The notes under the pieces are model-generated. The model was not told where the DNA came from. It did not search any database and worked only from the letters and a program-made list of their open reading frames with translations. Both the position numbers and the translations under genes were made by a program. A DNA stretch of 46,393 nt. It comes from Coriobacteriia bacterium. GTDB lineage: Bacteria > Actinomycetota > Coriobacteriia > Anaerosomatales > PALSA-660. The DNA is taken from NCBI GenBank assembly GCA_023252055.1, contig JAHEXP010000007.1, forward strand, positions 1 to 46,393, written 5' to 3'. Each line of letters starts with the position of its first letter. Position 1 is the stretch's first letter. This document shows, piece after piece, positions 36,179 to 46,393 of the stretch.

Positions 36179-37426
36179 TCAGCGCACCTGCCCGTTGCCG
36201 CGGCCGATGAACTTGGTCGACGTCAGCGCCACAAGGCCCATCGGGCCCCGCGCGTGCAGCTTCTGCGTCGAGATGCCGATCTCAGCGCCGAGGCCGAACT
36301 CTGCTCCGTCGGTGAAGCGCGTGGAGGCGTTGACGTAGACCGCAGCGGCGTCGACCTCGTCCACGAACCGCTGCCCTGCCGCGTAGTCCCCTGTGACGAT
36401 CGCCTCCGAATGCTGCGTTCCATAGCGGTTGATGTGCGTGATCGCCTCGTCGATGCCGGCCACGACCTTCACCGACATCTTCAGGTCCAGGAACTCGGCC
36501 CCCCAGTCGGCTTCGGTCGCGGCGGTGACAGCGCCACCGCCGAGCTCGACCGCGCGCTCATCTCCCACCATGGCCACGCCCGCCTCAGCAAGCGCGCGCA
36601 CGATCGGCGGCAGCATCTCGGCGGCGACCGCCGCGTCGACGAGCAGCGACTCGGCGGCGTTGCAGACACCGGGGCGTTGGCACTTCGCGTTGATGATGAT
36701 CGGCAGCGCCATGGCCAGGTCTGCGCCGGTGTGGACGTAGATGTGGCAGTTGCCCACGCCGGTCTCGATGACCGGCACCTTGGCGTTCTCGACGACGGTG
36801 CGGATGAGTCCGGCTCCGCCTCGAGGGATCAGCACGTCGATGAGCCCGTGCAGGGACATCAGCTCGTCCGTGGCGGCGCGGTCGGTGGACGTGACGTACT
36901 GGATGCAGTCCCGCGGCAACCCCACACCCGCGAGCGCGTCGGCGAGGACTTCCGTGATGGCCACGCACGAGCGGAGAGCGATCGACCCGCCGCGCAGTAT
37001 GACCGCATTCGCGGTCTTCACACACAAGGCGGCCGCATCGGCGGTCACGTTGGGCCGGGCCTCGTAGATCATCGCGACGACGCCCAGCGGCACACGAACC
37101 TGCTCGAGCTCGATGCCGTTGGGCATACGGCGCCCGGAGACGACCTCCCCTATAGGGTCCGACTCGCGGGCGAGGCACACGATCGACTCCGCGATCGCGG
37201 CGACGCGGGTCTCATCGAGCATGAGGCGGTCCAAGAGAGGCGCGGGGGTACCACCCTCACGAGCCGCCTGCATGTCGAGCAGGTTCGCCGCGAGCACCAG
37301 GTCCGCCCGCTCCATCAGCGCAGCGGCCATGGCCAACAGTGCTTGGTCGCGCACCGCGCTCGACGTGCGCGCGAGAACGCGGGACGCGTCCCGGGCCCTG
37401 AGCGCAAGCTCTCTCACTTCGGACAT
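36179..37426 (-). CDS. proA: Glutamate-5-semialdehyde dehydrogenase
   Basis: VPLGVVAMIYEARPNVTADAAALCVKTANAVILRGGSIA; KCQRPGVCNAAESLLV. Confidence 0.97.
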   Translation of the reverse strand: MSEVRELALRARDASRVLARTSSAVRDQALLAMAAALMERADLVLAANLLDMQAAREGGTPAPLLDRLMLDETRVAAIAESIVCLARESDPIGEVVSGRRMPNGIELEQVRVPLGVVAMIYEARPNVTADAAALCVKTANAVILRGGSIALRSCVAITEVLADALAGVGLPRDCIQYVTSTDRAATDELMSLHGLIDVLIPRGGAGLIRTVVENAKVPVIETGVGNCHIYVHTGADLAMALPIIINAKCQRPGVCNAAESLLVDAAVAAEMLPPIVRALAEAGVAMVGDERAVELGGGAVTAATEADWGAEFLDLKMSVKVVAGIDEAITHINRYGTQHSEAIVTGDYAAGQRFVDEVDAAAVYVNASTRFTDGAEFGLGAEIGISTQKLHARGPMGLVALTSTKFIGRGNGQVR

Positions 37427-37470
37427 GGCCTCATCTCCGTTCCCGTTCCCTCTGGGGAGAAGGGTGTGTG

Positions 37471-38577
37471 TCACAGGATGACGAGCCGGTCGCGGTGCAC
37501 GACCACGTGGCCGGCCAGCGCCGCGTCTATCGCGGCCACCGCGTCCGACCGCATGCCCTTGATGCGGTCGAGGTCGGCCGACGATACGTCCGCCAGCCCG
37601 CGAGCCAACTGCACCCCGGAAAGATCGGCGATCGCCACCGGGTCTCCGGCAGCGAACCGACCCTCGACACGAACGACGCCGGCCGGTAGGAGGCTCGTGC
37701 CGCGCAAGCATAGCGCCTCGCGAGCGCCATCGTCCACGACGACCGTGCCCTTCGGATGGCGGGCGAACGCGATCCAGAGCTTGCGCGCCTCGACCTCGCC
37801 CTCACCGCCCGCGAAGTATGTGCCGACGGGCTCGCCCGCGAAGGCGTCCAGGATCACGTCGGGGCGGCGCCCGTCACACACCACCATGGGGATACCGGCC
37901 TTCATCAGTATCCTGGCCGCCTCGAGCTTTGTGGCCATCCCACCGGTCCCGTGCTCACTGCCGGCGCCTCCTGCGGCCGCCACCACATCGTCGGTCAGCG
38001 CGTCCACGTGCTCCAGGAGCACGGCTGAGTCGTCCTGTCCCGGGTCGTGGTCGTAGAGGCCCTCGATGTCGGAGAGGAGCACCACGAGGTCTGCATTGAC
38101 CATGACGCCTACGAGAGCCGCCAAGGTGTCGTTGTCACCGAACCGGATCTCTTCGACGGCCGTCGTGTCGTTCTCGTTCACGACGGGCACGACGCGCATG
38201 TCCAGGAGGCGGTCCAGGGTGCGGCATGCGAAGAGGTACGCCTGCCTGTGACCGGTGTCGTGACGGGTCAGGAGCACCTGCGCGACCGGTACGCCGGCCT
38301 CGCGCATCACCGCGTCGTACGTGCCGATGAGGCGTACCTGACCAACCGCCGCCGCAGCCTGGAGTCCGGTGAGCTCCGAGGGGCGCTTGTCGAGGCCGAG
38401 GACCTCCACGCCGGCGGCTATCGCGCCGGAGCTCACGATGACGACGTCTGCGCCGCCCGCGCGCAGCGACGCCGTCTGGCGTGCAAGATCGGCCAGCCAG
38501 GCGCGATCGACCCGGCCGTCGGCCCCTGTCAGGGTCGACGTGCCCACCTTCACGACGATCCGCTTCCCGTGGCTCAT
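37471..38577 (-). CDS. proB: Glutamate 5-kinase
   Basis: RIVVKVGTSTLTG, VIVSSGAIAAGVEVLGL, VVPVVNENDTTAVEEIRFGDNDTLAALV; C-terminal PUA domain. Confidence 0.97.
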   Translation of the reverse strand: MSHGKRIVVKVGTSTLTGADGRVDRAWLADLARQTASLRAGGADVVIVSSGAIAAGVEVLGLDKRPSELTGLQAAAAVGQVRLIGTYDAVMREAGVPVAQVLLTRHDTGHRQAYLFACRTLDRLLDMRVVPVVNENDTTAVEEIRFGDNDTLAALVGVMVNADLVVLLSDIEGLYDHDPGQDDSAVLLEHVDALTDDVVAAAGGAGSEHGTGGMATKLEAARILMKAGIPMVVCDGRRPDVILDAFAGEPVGTYFAGGEGEVEARKLWIAFARHPKGTVVVDDGAREALCLRGTSLLPAGVVRVEGRFAAGDPVAIADLSGVQLARGLADVSSADLDRIKGMRSDAVAAIDAALAGHVVVHRDRLVIL

Positions 38578-38648
38578 GGCACTCCCGACATGCGGCTTCA
38601 CTGGTCATTCATGGTAGCGGAGCGGCCCGCGGGCGCGGGCGAACACCG

Positions 38649-39965
<1,317 letters not shown>

Positions 39966-40025
39966 TCATGTTGCCCGGGCAGCGTCCCCGTATCGGGGCG
40001 CCGTCCCATGTGTTCAAGACTAACG

Positions 40026-40060
40026 CGAGCCCCCCACTGCTGGTAGCGGCGGGGGGCTCG
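40026..40060 (-). terminator. Strong hairpin between rpmA and obgE
   Basis: CGAGCCCCCC-N15-GGGGGGCTCG, 10-bp perfect stem downstream of the rpmA stop. Confidence 0.7.
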
Positions 40061-40102
40061 GAGGAGTGCTGCGAACGGACGCACCGTCGCTGCTCGGCTC
40101 GC

Positions 40103-40360
40103 CTACTCGGCGGCTGCCGGGCGGATGTGCACCTTGCGCTTCAAGCCACGCGTGAACTGAACCACGCCCGCCGTCATCGCGAACAGCGTGTCGTCCCCGC
40201 CACGGCCGACGTTCTCGCCCGGGTGGATCGCCGTGCCGCGCTGGCGGACGAGGATCGTGCCGCCGGTGACGACCTGGCCGTCGAAACGCTTCACGCCGAG
40301 TCTCTTGGCCTTGGAGTCGCGACCGTTGCGGGTCGAGCCGAGGCCCTTCTTGTGTGCCAT
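40103..40360 (-). CDS. rpmA: 50S ribosomal protein L27
   Basis: [43 protein letters not shown]. Confidence 0.98.
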   Translation of the reverse strand: MAHKKGLGSTRNGRDSKAKRLGVKRFDGQVVTGGTILVRQRGTAIHPGENVGRGGDDTLFAMTAGVVQFTRGLKRKVHIRPAAAE

Positions 40361-40381
40361 CTCTCTACACCTGCCTCGTTG

Positions 40382-40936
40382 TTACTCGGCCGGCTCAGCC
40401 GGCTTGGCGGTCTTCTTCGCCGCGGGCTTCTTCGCCGCGGGCTTCTCGGTAGCGTCGGCCTTGGTGGCAGCCGGCTTCTTGGCCGCCGCAGGCTTCTTCG
40501 CGACCGTCTTGGTCTCGGCATCCGCAGGCGCGGCTGCCTTCTTGACGGCCGGCTTCTTGGCGGCGACCGGCTTCTCGGTCACCGCCGTCTCGTCGACGGA
40601 CGTGACCGCCTTGGCGGCCTTCTTGGCGCCCGCGAGCGCGATGTCGGTGACCTTGATGAGCGTCAGGTCCTGACGGTGACCGCGGGTGCGCTTGTAGCCC
40701 TTACGCTTCTTCAACTTGAAGATCATGACCTTGTCGGCCTTACCGTGGCCCAGGACCTCGGCGGTGACGGTGGCGTTCGCCGCGTCATCTCCGACAAGGA
40801 CGTTCTCACCATCGTTGACCAGAAGCGCGGGCAGTGTGACGACGGCGCCGGGCTGTGCGTCGAGGAGCTCGACGGAGACCGTCTCGCCCACTACGACCTT
40901 CAGCTGCTTGCCGCCGGTCTTGACCACTGCATACAT
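40382..40936 (-). CDS. rplU: 50S ribosomal protein L21 with Lys/Ala/Pro-rich C-terminal extension
   Basis: MYAVVKTGGKQLKVVVGETVSVELLDAQPG...GHRQDLTLIKVTDI, then an about 80-aa AAKKP-rich tail. Confidence 0.97.
   Translation of the reverse strand: MYAVVKTGGKQLKVVVGETVSVELLDAQPGAVVTLPALLVNDGENVLVGDDAANATVTAEVLGHGKADKVMIFKLKKRKGYKRTRGHRQDLTLIKVTDIALAGAKKAAKAVTSVDETAVTEKPVAAKKPAVKKAAAPADAETKTVAKKPAAAKKPAATKADATEKPAAKKPAAKKTAKPAEPAE
40412..40441. repeat. Tandem 15-bp repeat in the rplU tail
   Basis: CTTCTTCGCCGCGGG x2, exact. Confidence 0.95.
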
Positions 40937-41051
40937 GTCAGATTGCCCTTACTGCTCGGTTGATTGCGCGAGGAGGTATGTTAGCACAGCCGTTCTCGTG
41001 CGCAAACCCCGCGCCACGCTCTCGGGCGTGTCCACTTACGGGTGCCCGCAG

Positions 41052-41096
41052 GTGTCGCGCTCCCCTGCGCGGGCCGAAGGGCGACACACGGCCCGC
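41052..41096 (-). promoter_or_regulatory. Interleaved inverted repeats in the rng-rplU intergenic leader (terminator, switch or pseudoknot)
   Basis: GTGTCGC(41052-41058)/GCGACAC(41081-41087) interleaved with GCGGGCCG(41069-41076)/CGGCCCGC(41089-41096). Confidence 0.55.
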
Positions 41097-41122
41097 TCCG
41101 GGGAGCCCCACACCTGCTCTCG

Positions 41123-42610
41123 CTAGCGGAGCGCACGTTCGATGGATCCGGCTTTGCCCTCGATAAGGACTCTGACTTCGGCAGGGCCGCAGTCGGGATC
41201 GGCTACCATCGCCACCTGCTTGCGGGTCTCGGCACGAAGGGCCGCGAGCACGTTGCGGCCCGGCTGGTTCACGATCGCGAACGTCTCGGGGGCGATGCCG
41301 AACAGGTACGCGGCACTCCTGCCCGCAAGGAGTGTCTCCCTCATCCGACGCTCGACCATTATCCGGCGGGTCGCCTCGGAGAGCACCCTCCCCTGCCCGT
41401 GGCACGTGGGGCACGGCTCGGTGAGTACGTTGTACAGGCCGTCGGTGACGTTCTTGCGGGTCATCTCCACCAGGCCGAGCCGGGTTATCTCGCTCGCGCG
41501 GGTCTTGGTGCGGTCACGTTCCAGCGCCTCCGCGAGCCGCTGCTGGAGCAACTGCCGGTGAGCCACGTCCTCCATGTCGATGAAGTCGATGACGATGATG
41601 CCACCGATGTCACGGAGCCTGAGCTGCCGGACGACCTCCGTGGCGGCCTCGAGGTTCGTCTTGAGGATCGTGTCCTCCAGGCTGCGGCGCCCGGTGAACG
41701 AGCCGGTGTTCACGTCGATGGCGGTGAGCGCCTCGGTCTGGTCGATGGCGATGTACCCGCCGGAGGGAAGGCGCACCGTGCGCTCGAGCACCGTGTCGAT
41801 CTGCATGTCCACGCCCGCATGGTCGAAGAGCGGCACCTTCTCGCGGTAGAGAGACAGGCGCTTGACCAGGTGCGGCGAACTCTTCTTCAGGAACGAGACG
41901 ACCTTGTCGTAGGTGGCGCGGTCGTCGACGACGAGTCGTTTGAAGTCCTCACCGAAGACGTCGCGTGTGAAGCGCAGCGCAAGGTCCATCTCCGTGTAGA
42001 TGACCTCGGGTGCGAGGGCCTCGGTGGCCTGATGCTGGACGCGCTTCCACAGCCGCTGCAGGAACTCGAGGTCGGCGAGCAGGTCCTTGTCGCTCGCGCC
42101 GGCGGCCGCCGTACGGACGATCAGCCCGATACCGGGAGGCGCCGCCTCTGTGATGAGAGCATGCAGACGCTCGCGTTCGGCGTCGGGCAGTTTGCGTGAG
42201 ATACCGACGAACTCGGAGAACGGCATCAGGACCAGGAAGCGGCCCGGAAGGGTGACGTCGGTGGTGACGCGCGCGCCCTTCGTACCCATCGGGTCCTTGA
42301 GCACCTGCACCACGACCTGTTGCCCGGGAGAGAGCAACTGTGAGATCTCGCGACGCGGCACCTCCACGGACCCGTCGCCCGTGACCACTTCATCGACGTA
42401 CAGGAACGCGTTCTTCTCAAGCCCGATATCGACGAAGGCGGCCTGCATGCCCGGAAGGACGTCGCGCACGCGCGCGAGATACACGTTCCCGACCACCGAC
42501 CGCTTCGCCCGCTCGAGGTAGAACTCGACGAGCGCCCCGTCCTCCAGCACCGCGACACGCGTCTCGGAGCTGTCGTGGGAGATCAGCATCTCCCGCATCA
42601 CTTCAGCCAC
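41123..42610 (-). CDS. rng: Ribonuclease E/G family protein
   Basis: GNVYLARVRDVLPGMQAAFVDIGLEKNAFLYVDEV; GGYIAIDQTEALTAIDVNTGSFTG; RDIGGIIVIDFIDM; CPTCHGQG. Confidence 0.95.
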   Translation of the reverse strand: MAEVMREMLISHDSSETRVAVLEDGALVEFYLERAKRSVVGNVYLARVRDVLPGMQAAFVDIGLEKNAFLYVDEVVTGDGSVEVPRREISQLLSPGQQVVVQVLKDPMGTKGARVTTDVTLPGRFLVLMPFSEFVGISRKLPDAERERLHALITEAAPPGIGLIVRTAAAGASDKDLLADLEFLQRLWKRVQHQATEALAPEVIYTEMDLALRFTRDVFGEDFKRLVVDDRATYDKVVSFLKKSSPHLVKRLSLYREKVPLFDHAGVDMQIDTVLERTVRLPSGGYIAIDQTEALTAIDVNTGSFTGRRSLEDTILKTNLEAATEVVRQLRLRDIGGIIVIDFIDMEDVAHRQLLQQRLAEALERDRTKTRASEITRLGLVEMTRKNVTDGLYNVLTEPCPTCHGQGRVLSEATRRIMVERRMRETLLAGRSAAYLFGIAPETFAIVNQPGRNVLAALRAETRKQVAMVADPDCGPAEVRVLIEGKAGSIERALR

Positions 42611-42633
42611 GTTCGACTCCTATGGCGACCGCC

Positions 42634-43317
42634 TCACCCCCGTGCGGCGGGCGCCTCTTCCGGGCGGAGTCGTGTGCGTGTGACCGCTACGGACGCCTCT
42701 TGGGCATCCATGCGTCCGAGCGCCTCGCGAACAAGGGCCTCCGGCCTGAGCGAGCCCCATGCGCCCATGCGCACGGTCATGCTCACCACGCCCCGGCCGG
42801 GTTCCTCGCTGACCTGCGCCCCTTCGGGGAGGCAGACCGTGAGGTCGTAAACCTTGTGTGCACCCTTGTGTTCGATCGCGAGGCTCCCCGACCCGATCAC
42901 GCCGGCAAGCGCCTCCGCAAACCTTCCCGGACCCATGCCCGGGTCTTCCACTACGACCTCGTACGACGCGAGCGTCATCGCGGCGGTGAGCGACGGTCCA
43001 CGCTCGTTCACGTACCGCGCCTCCGTCGGTGCGAGGCCCTCAGGGGTCGAAGCCCGCAACATCCGATACGCCTCGTCCGACGGCACCAGCCTCGCGAGCC
43101 ACAGGTCGAAGGCCTCGTCGAGCCCGGCGGTCCCGACCGGCAGCGCCGGCCCGAACGCGATCTTCATACGCGGGTTGAACCCCTGCGTCACAGCATACTC
43201 CAGCTCCGTGCGGCGGACCGCACGCTCCAGCGCGTGGACGACCTCCAGGTGGCTGAGGAATCGCAGACGACCGTTCTTGACGAAAGACACCCTCAGGCGG
43301 AACGGCATGTCAGCCAC
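42634..43317 (-). CDS. TIGR03936-family radical SAM-associated protein (DUF2344)
   Basis: MPFRLRVSFVKNGRLRFLSHLEVVHALERAVRRTELEYAVTQGFNPRMKIAFGPALPVG; GTG start after GGGAGG. Confidence 0.88.
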   Translation of the reverse strand: MADMPFRLRVSFVKNGRLRFLSHLEVVHALERAVRRTELEYAVTQGFNPRMKIAFGPALPVGTAGLDEAFDLWLARLVPSDEAYRMLRASTPEGLAPTEARYVNERGPSLTAAMTLASYEVVVEDPGMGPGRFAEALAGVIGSGSLAIEHKGAHKVYDLTVCLPEGAQVSEEPGRGVVSMTVRMGAWGSLRPEALVREALGRMDAQEASVAVTRTRLRPEEAPAARG

Positions 43318-45163
43318 GGTGACCTCCCGCCAGCACGATGTCCGCGCCCAGCGCCGGGCAGGCCCCGCAGTCGGTGCAGCCATCGAAGGAACAGTCGGGC
43401 GTGGAGGCACCGGTCAGAGCCGCCTCGCGCTCAAGCGCCAAGTAGTCCTCGGACACACCGGAGGAGATGTGGCTCCATGGGAGCGCCCTCATCGGGTCCC
43501 GGGGTTCGGAAGCGAGCGCTACCGGGTCGATGCCCGCGGCCTCGAACGCCTCCAGCCACCGCTTGAGGCTGAACTTCTCGGTCCACGCGTCGAACCCGCC
43601 ACCGCTTCTCCATGCATGCTCGATCACCGGAGCGAGCTCACGGCCGCCACGCGCCAGTGCGCCCTCGACGAAAGACACCTCCGGATCGTGCCAATGCAGG
43701 TCCACACCCTTACGGGGCATCGACTCGCGCAGGACCATCTGGCGGTGCTTGACCTCCTCCAGCGTGAGTTGACCCTCCCACTGGAACGGAGTGTGGGCCT
43801 TCGGAACGAAGGTGGAGACCGACACGGCGATGCGCATCCCGCCCCGCTGCGCGGGCGGAGTGGCCTTGCGTGCGACCTCGAGCACCTTGGCCACGAGACG
43901 GCCGATGCCACGGATGTCCTCGTCGGTCTCGGTCGGGAGCCCCAGCATGAAGTAGAGCTTCAAACGTCGCCAGCCGGCGTCGAACGCCGTCTCGACGGTG
44001 GAGAGCAGGTCCTGCTCGGTGACGTTCTTGTTGATGACGTCCCGCATGCGTTGCGTGCCCGCCTCGGGTGCGAACGTGAGACCCCCGCGGGCACCCTCGC
44101 CCACCAAGCGCGCCATCGCGACTCCGAAGGCGTCCACCCGCAGGCTCGGCAGGCCGACATTGACCGCGCGGCCGCGCAACGCCACCCCGAGCCGCCGCAG
44201 TATCTCCTCGATGGCGCTGTGGTCGGTCGTGGAGAGCGACGACAGCGACAGTTCCTCCTGCCCGGTGCACCGCAGCTGGGCAAGAGCGTCGCGCACGACC
44301 GAATCCGCGCTCCGCTCTCGGACGGGACGATAGATCATGCCCGCCTGACAGAAGCGGCAGCCACGCGTGCAGCCGCGCAACACCTCGATAGTCGCGCGGT
44401 CGTGCACGACGTCCATGTACGGGACGACCGGGCAGGCCGGCGACCGGACCGCGTCGAAGTCCTTCACGACGCGCTTGAGAACGACCGCCGGCGCTCCGGT
44501 GCCCGGCCTCGGAAGCGCCGCCGCTCCACCCGCCGCCGGTTCGTACAGTGACGGTACGTAGACGCCCGGGATCAGCGCCAGCGATGCGAGCAGATCGGAG
44601 CGCGACATCCCAGAGTCCTTGGCCGCCCGGTGAGCGGCCACGATGTCGGCGACGGCCTCCTCGCCCTCACCGATGAGGAAAGCGTCGAAGAAGTCAGCGA
44701 GCGGCTCGGGATCGTAGGCGCAGGGGCCACCGCCGACGATGAGCGGGTGCCGCTCGTCGCGGTCGCGTGCATGAAGTGGCAGGCCGGCGAGGTCGATCGC
44801 CTCGAGCACGTTCGTGCACGAGAGCTCGTACGGCAGCGTGATCCCGAACAGGTCGCAGGCCGCGACCGGCCGCGAGTCCTCGAGCGTCAGCAGCGGCACG
44901 CCGGAGTTGCGTAGTGCAGAAGCCATATCGGACGCCGGGACGAAGACGCGCTCGGCGCCTACGCCCTCCACAGCGTTCAGGCGGTCGTAGAGGATCGCGA
45001 TGGCCTGGTTGGCCATTCCGAGTTCGTATGTATCGGGATACAGCAGCGCGACCCGGTAGGACGCCTCGCCGCGGTGAACCGCACCGAACTCGGAGTCGAT
45101 GTAGCGGGCCGGGCGCTCGACGTGCGCGAGCAGGGGCTCGACGCGGTCCCACCCACCGGTCAC
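43310..45163 (-). CDS. TIGR03960-family B12-binding/radical SAM protein
   Basis: ARYIDSEFGAVHRG...RVALLYPDTYELGMANQA; LRGCTRGCRFCQAGMIYRPVRERS (CxxxCxxC); C-terminal CSFDGCTDCGAC. Confidence 0.9.
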   Translation of the reverse strand: MTGGWDRVEPLLAHVERPARYIDSEFGAVHRGEASYRVALLYPDTYELGMANQAIAILYDRLNAVEGVGAERVFVPASDMASALRNSGVPLLTLEDSRPVAACDLFGITLPYELSCTNVLEAIDLAGLPLHARDRDERHPLIVGGGPCAYDPEPLADFFDAFLIGEGEEAVADIVAAHRAAKDSGMSRSDLLASLALIPGVYVPSLYEPAAGGAAALPRPGTGAPAVVLKRVVKDFDAVRSPACPVVPYMDVVHDRATIEVLRGCTRGCRFCQAGMIYRPVRERSADSVVRDALAQLRCTGQEELSLSSLSTTDHSAIEEILRRLGVALRGRAVNVGLPSLRVDAFGVAMARLVGEGARGGLTFAPEAGTQRMRDVINKNVTEQDLLSTVETAFDAGWRRLKLYFMLGLPTETDEDIRGIGRLVAKVLEVARKATPPAQRGGMRIAVSVSTFVPKAHTPFQWEGQLTLEEVKHRQMVLRESMPRKGVDLHWHDPEVSFVEGALARGGRELAPVIEHAWRSGGGFDAWTEKFSLKRWLEAFEAAGIDPVALASEPRDPMRALPWSHISSGVSEDYLALEREAALTGASTPDCSFDGCTDCGACPALGADIVLAGGHRG

Positions 45164-46251
45164 AGGGAGGGACCCGGCGAGGCAGGCGTCAAGGTCTCGC
45201 TGTCCGCGACCAACAGCGTGGGACGGACGGCAGCGACCTCCATGAGCACAGGCTGGCCCGGTGCGGGGGTGGCCACGACCTCTTCGGACGTATCGGCCTC
45301 GATGACTGCGGGCAGCGGCCGCTGCGGCAGCGTCTCCAGGAACTCGTTGGAGTGCCCGGTGCGCAGAGCCGCTACGCGCGACGCGGCCTCCCCCGCCCGC
45401 TCGGTGAGTGCACGCACAACGCCGCCCAGGTCCGCTCCGTCCTCGAAGTACGTGATAGCGGCGGTGCCCATGGCGAGCGTTCCCGTGTAGGCGATACCGC
45501 CCTTGATCGCCCAGCCGAAGCCCGGGATCAGGCCGACGAGCTCGCGTGCGAACGTCCGGAACAGGAAGCCGCCCGCAACCACCGCCCCCAACTCCTTGAT
45601 GCGTTCCTGATCCAGCGGCTGCCCGTAGGCCGCCGCGATCTGCAGCAGCATGCGCCCCTGGTTCATCGTCATGAGGGGCATGTCGGCGCCCGGCAGGAAG
45701 AGAACGACGCCGATGGCGGCGTTCTGCCACGCGCACCGGCGGACCGCTTCACGCGCCACGGCGCGCCGCACGAACTCGAAGTTGTGACCGAGAGCGGTGC
45801 GCAACTTCTCGAGTCGGGACATCGTCCAGTCGGCGAACCGGCCCCGTATCAGCTCCTCCGGGTCGGTCCCCACCAAGACGTCGTTCTCCGGGTGGCCGAT
45901 GAGGCGCGCGAACGCCGCCCCGTCTTCCCTGATGGCGATGACTGCCGTCGGGATCGCCCGCTCGTGCAGGTCCTTCAGCGTGGGAGCGAGGTAGGCCCCG
46001 CTTCCCGCGAGCACGACGACGGCGTCGGTCTGCGACTTCACCCGCAGCATCGTGCCGGGTTCCACCACGGAAACGTCGACGATCCCGTTTGCGGACTTCG
46101 GGTGCAAGTCGGCTTGGGCGATCGCCACCAGCGCCTCGGGCGCGTCGACCTCCACGAGCACCGCGATGCGCACCGGCCGCTCGCGGTCTTCTTTGAGTCG
46201 CTTGCCCGCGTCGTAAAGCGCACGGACGTCGACCGGCAGGTTCATCGCCAC
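45160..46251 (-). CDS. DUF697/YcjF-like membrane-associated protein
   Basis: QNAAIGVVLFLPGADMPLMTMNQGRMLLQIAAAYGQPLDQERIKELGAVVAGGFLFRTFARELVGLIPGFGWAIKGGIAYTGTLAMG. Confidence 0.8.
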   Translation of the reverse strand: MAMNLPVDVRALYDAGKRLKEDRERPVRIAVLVEVDAPEALVAIAQADLHPKSANGIVDVSVVEPGTMLRVKSQTDAVVVLAGSGAYLAPTLKDLHERAIPTAVIAIREDGAAFARLIGHPENDVLVGTDPEELIRGRFADWTMSRLEKLRTALGHNFEFVRRAVAREAVRRCAWQNAAIGVVLFLPGADMPLMTMNQGRMLLQIAAAYGQPLDQERIKELGAVVAGGFLFRTFARELVGLIPGFGWAIKGGIAYTGTLAMGTAAITYFEDGADLGGVVRALTERAGEAASRVAALRTGHSNEFLETLPQRPLPAVIEADTSEEVVATPAPGQPVLMEVAAVRPTLLVADSETLTPASPGPSL

Positions 46252-46284
46252 GGTCGCGTCCCCCTTCCCGTTAGAGGTTCTAGT

Positions 46285-46393
46285 CTAGGCGGCGCCGGTT
46301 CCGTACCGGCGCGACCAGATGGACAACAGGATACCGACACCTGCAAGGTTCGTGACCATGAACGACGATCCGTAACTCATGAACGGGAGCGGG
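46285..46393 (-). CDS. rodA: RodA/FtsW-family SEDS protein, C-terminal fragment (runs off window)
   Basis: Reverse complement reads PLPFMSYGSSFMVTNLAGVGILLSIWSRRYGTGAA*. Confidence 0.85.
   Translation of the reverse strand, partial: PLPFMSYGSSFMVTNLAGVGILLSIWSRRYGTGAA
46292..46312 (-). repeat. Hairpin overlapping the last codons of rodA
   Basis: GCGCCGGT-TCCGT-ACCGGCGC, 8-bp perfect stem. Confidence 0.8.

Overview
This is a high-GC window, probably from an actinobacterium; the gene order looks Coriobacteriia-like, but that placement is an inference. It is a dense housekeeping supercluster. About 40 protein genes lie on the minus strand, many with TGATG-type overlaps. rpsT is the only convincing plus-strand protein gene. 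Gene order by increasing coordinate: ppdK (5' end) - PPDK regulatory protein - glyS - glyQ - YcxB-like - recO - deoC - era - cdd - CNNM/CBS protein - DgkA/PAP2 fusion - ybeY - minimal PgpH-like HD protein - phoH - mtaB - rsmE - dnaJ - hrcA (perfect CIRCE) - hemW - lepA - rpsT(+) - holA - comEC - comEA - leuS - duplicated-domain secreted protein - PAS/GAF/HD-GYP protein - coiled-coil cell-wall protein - tRNA-Ala(GGC) - EamA transporter - rsfS - degenerate LCP/LytR_C protein - yqeK-like - nadD - proA - proB - obgE - rpmA - rplU (extended) - rng - TIGR03936-like - radical SAM TIGR03960-like - DUF697 protein - rodA (3' end). I see no CRISPR array, prophage, transposon or defence island. The best leads are: a secreted tandem-domain protein of unknown function; a PcsB/CwlO-like coiled-coil protein with a lysozyme-like C-terminus; an apparently catalytically degenerate LCP protein; a PgpH lacking its sensor domain; a 15-bp perfect hairpin inside comEA; a terminator-like hairpin for rpsT inside the holA coding region; and interleaved inverted repeats (pseudoknot or switch) in the rplU leader. 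All calls come from reading the sequence and the supplied ORF track. No database search was run.
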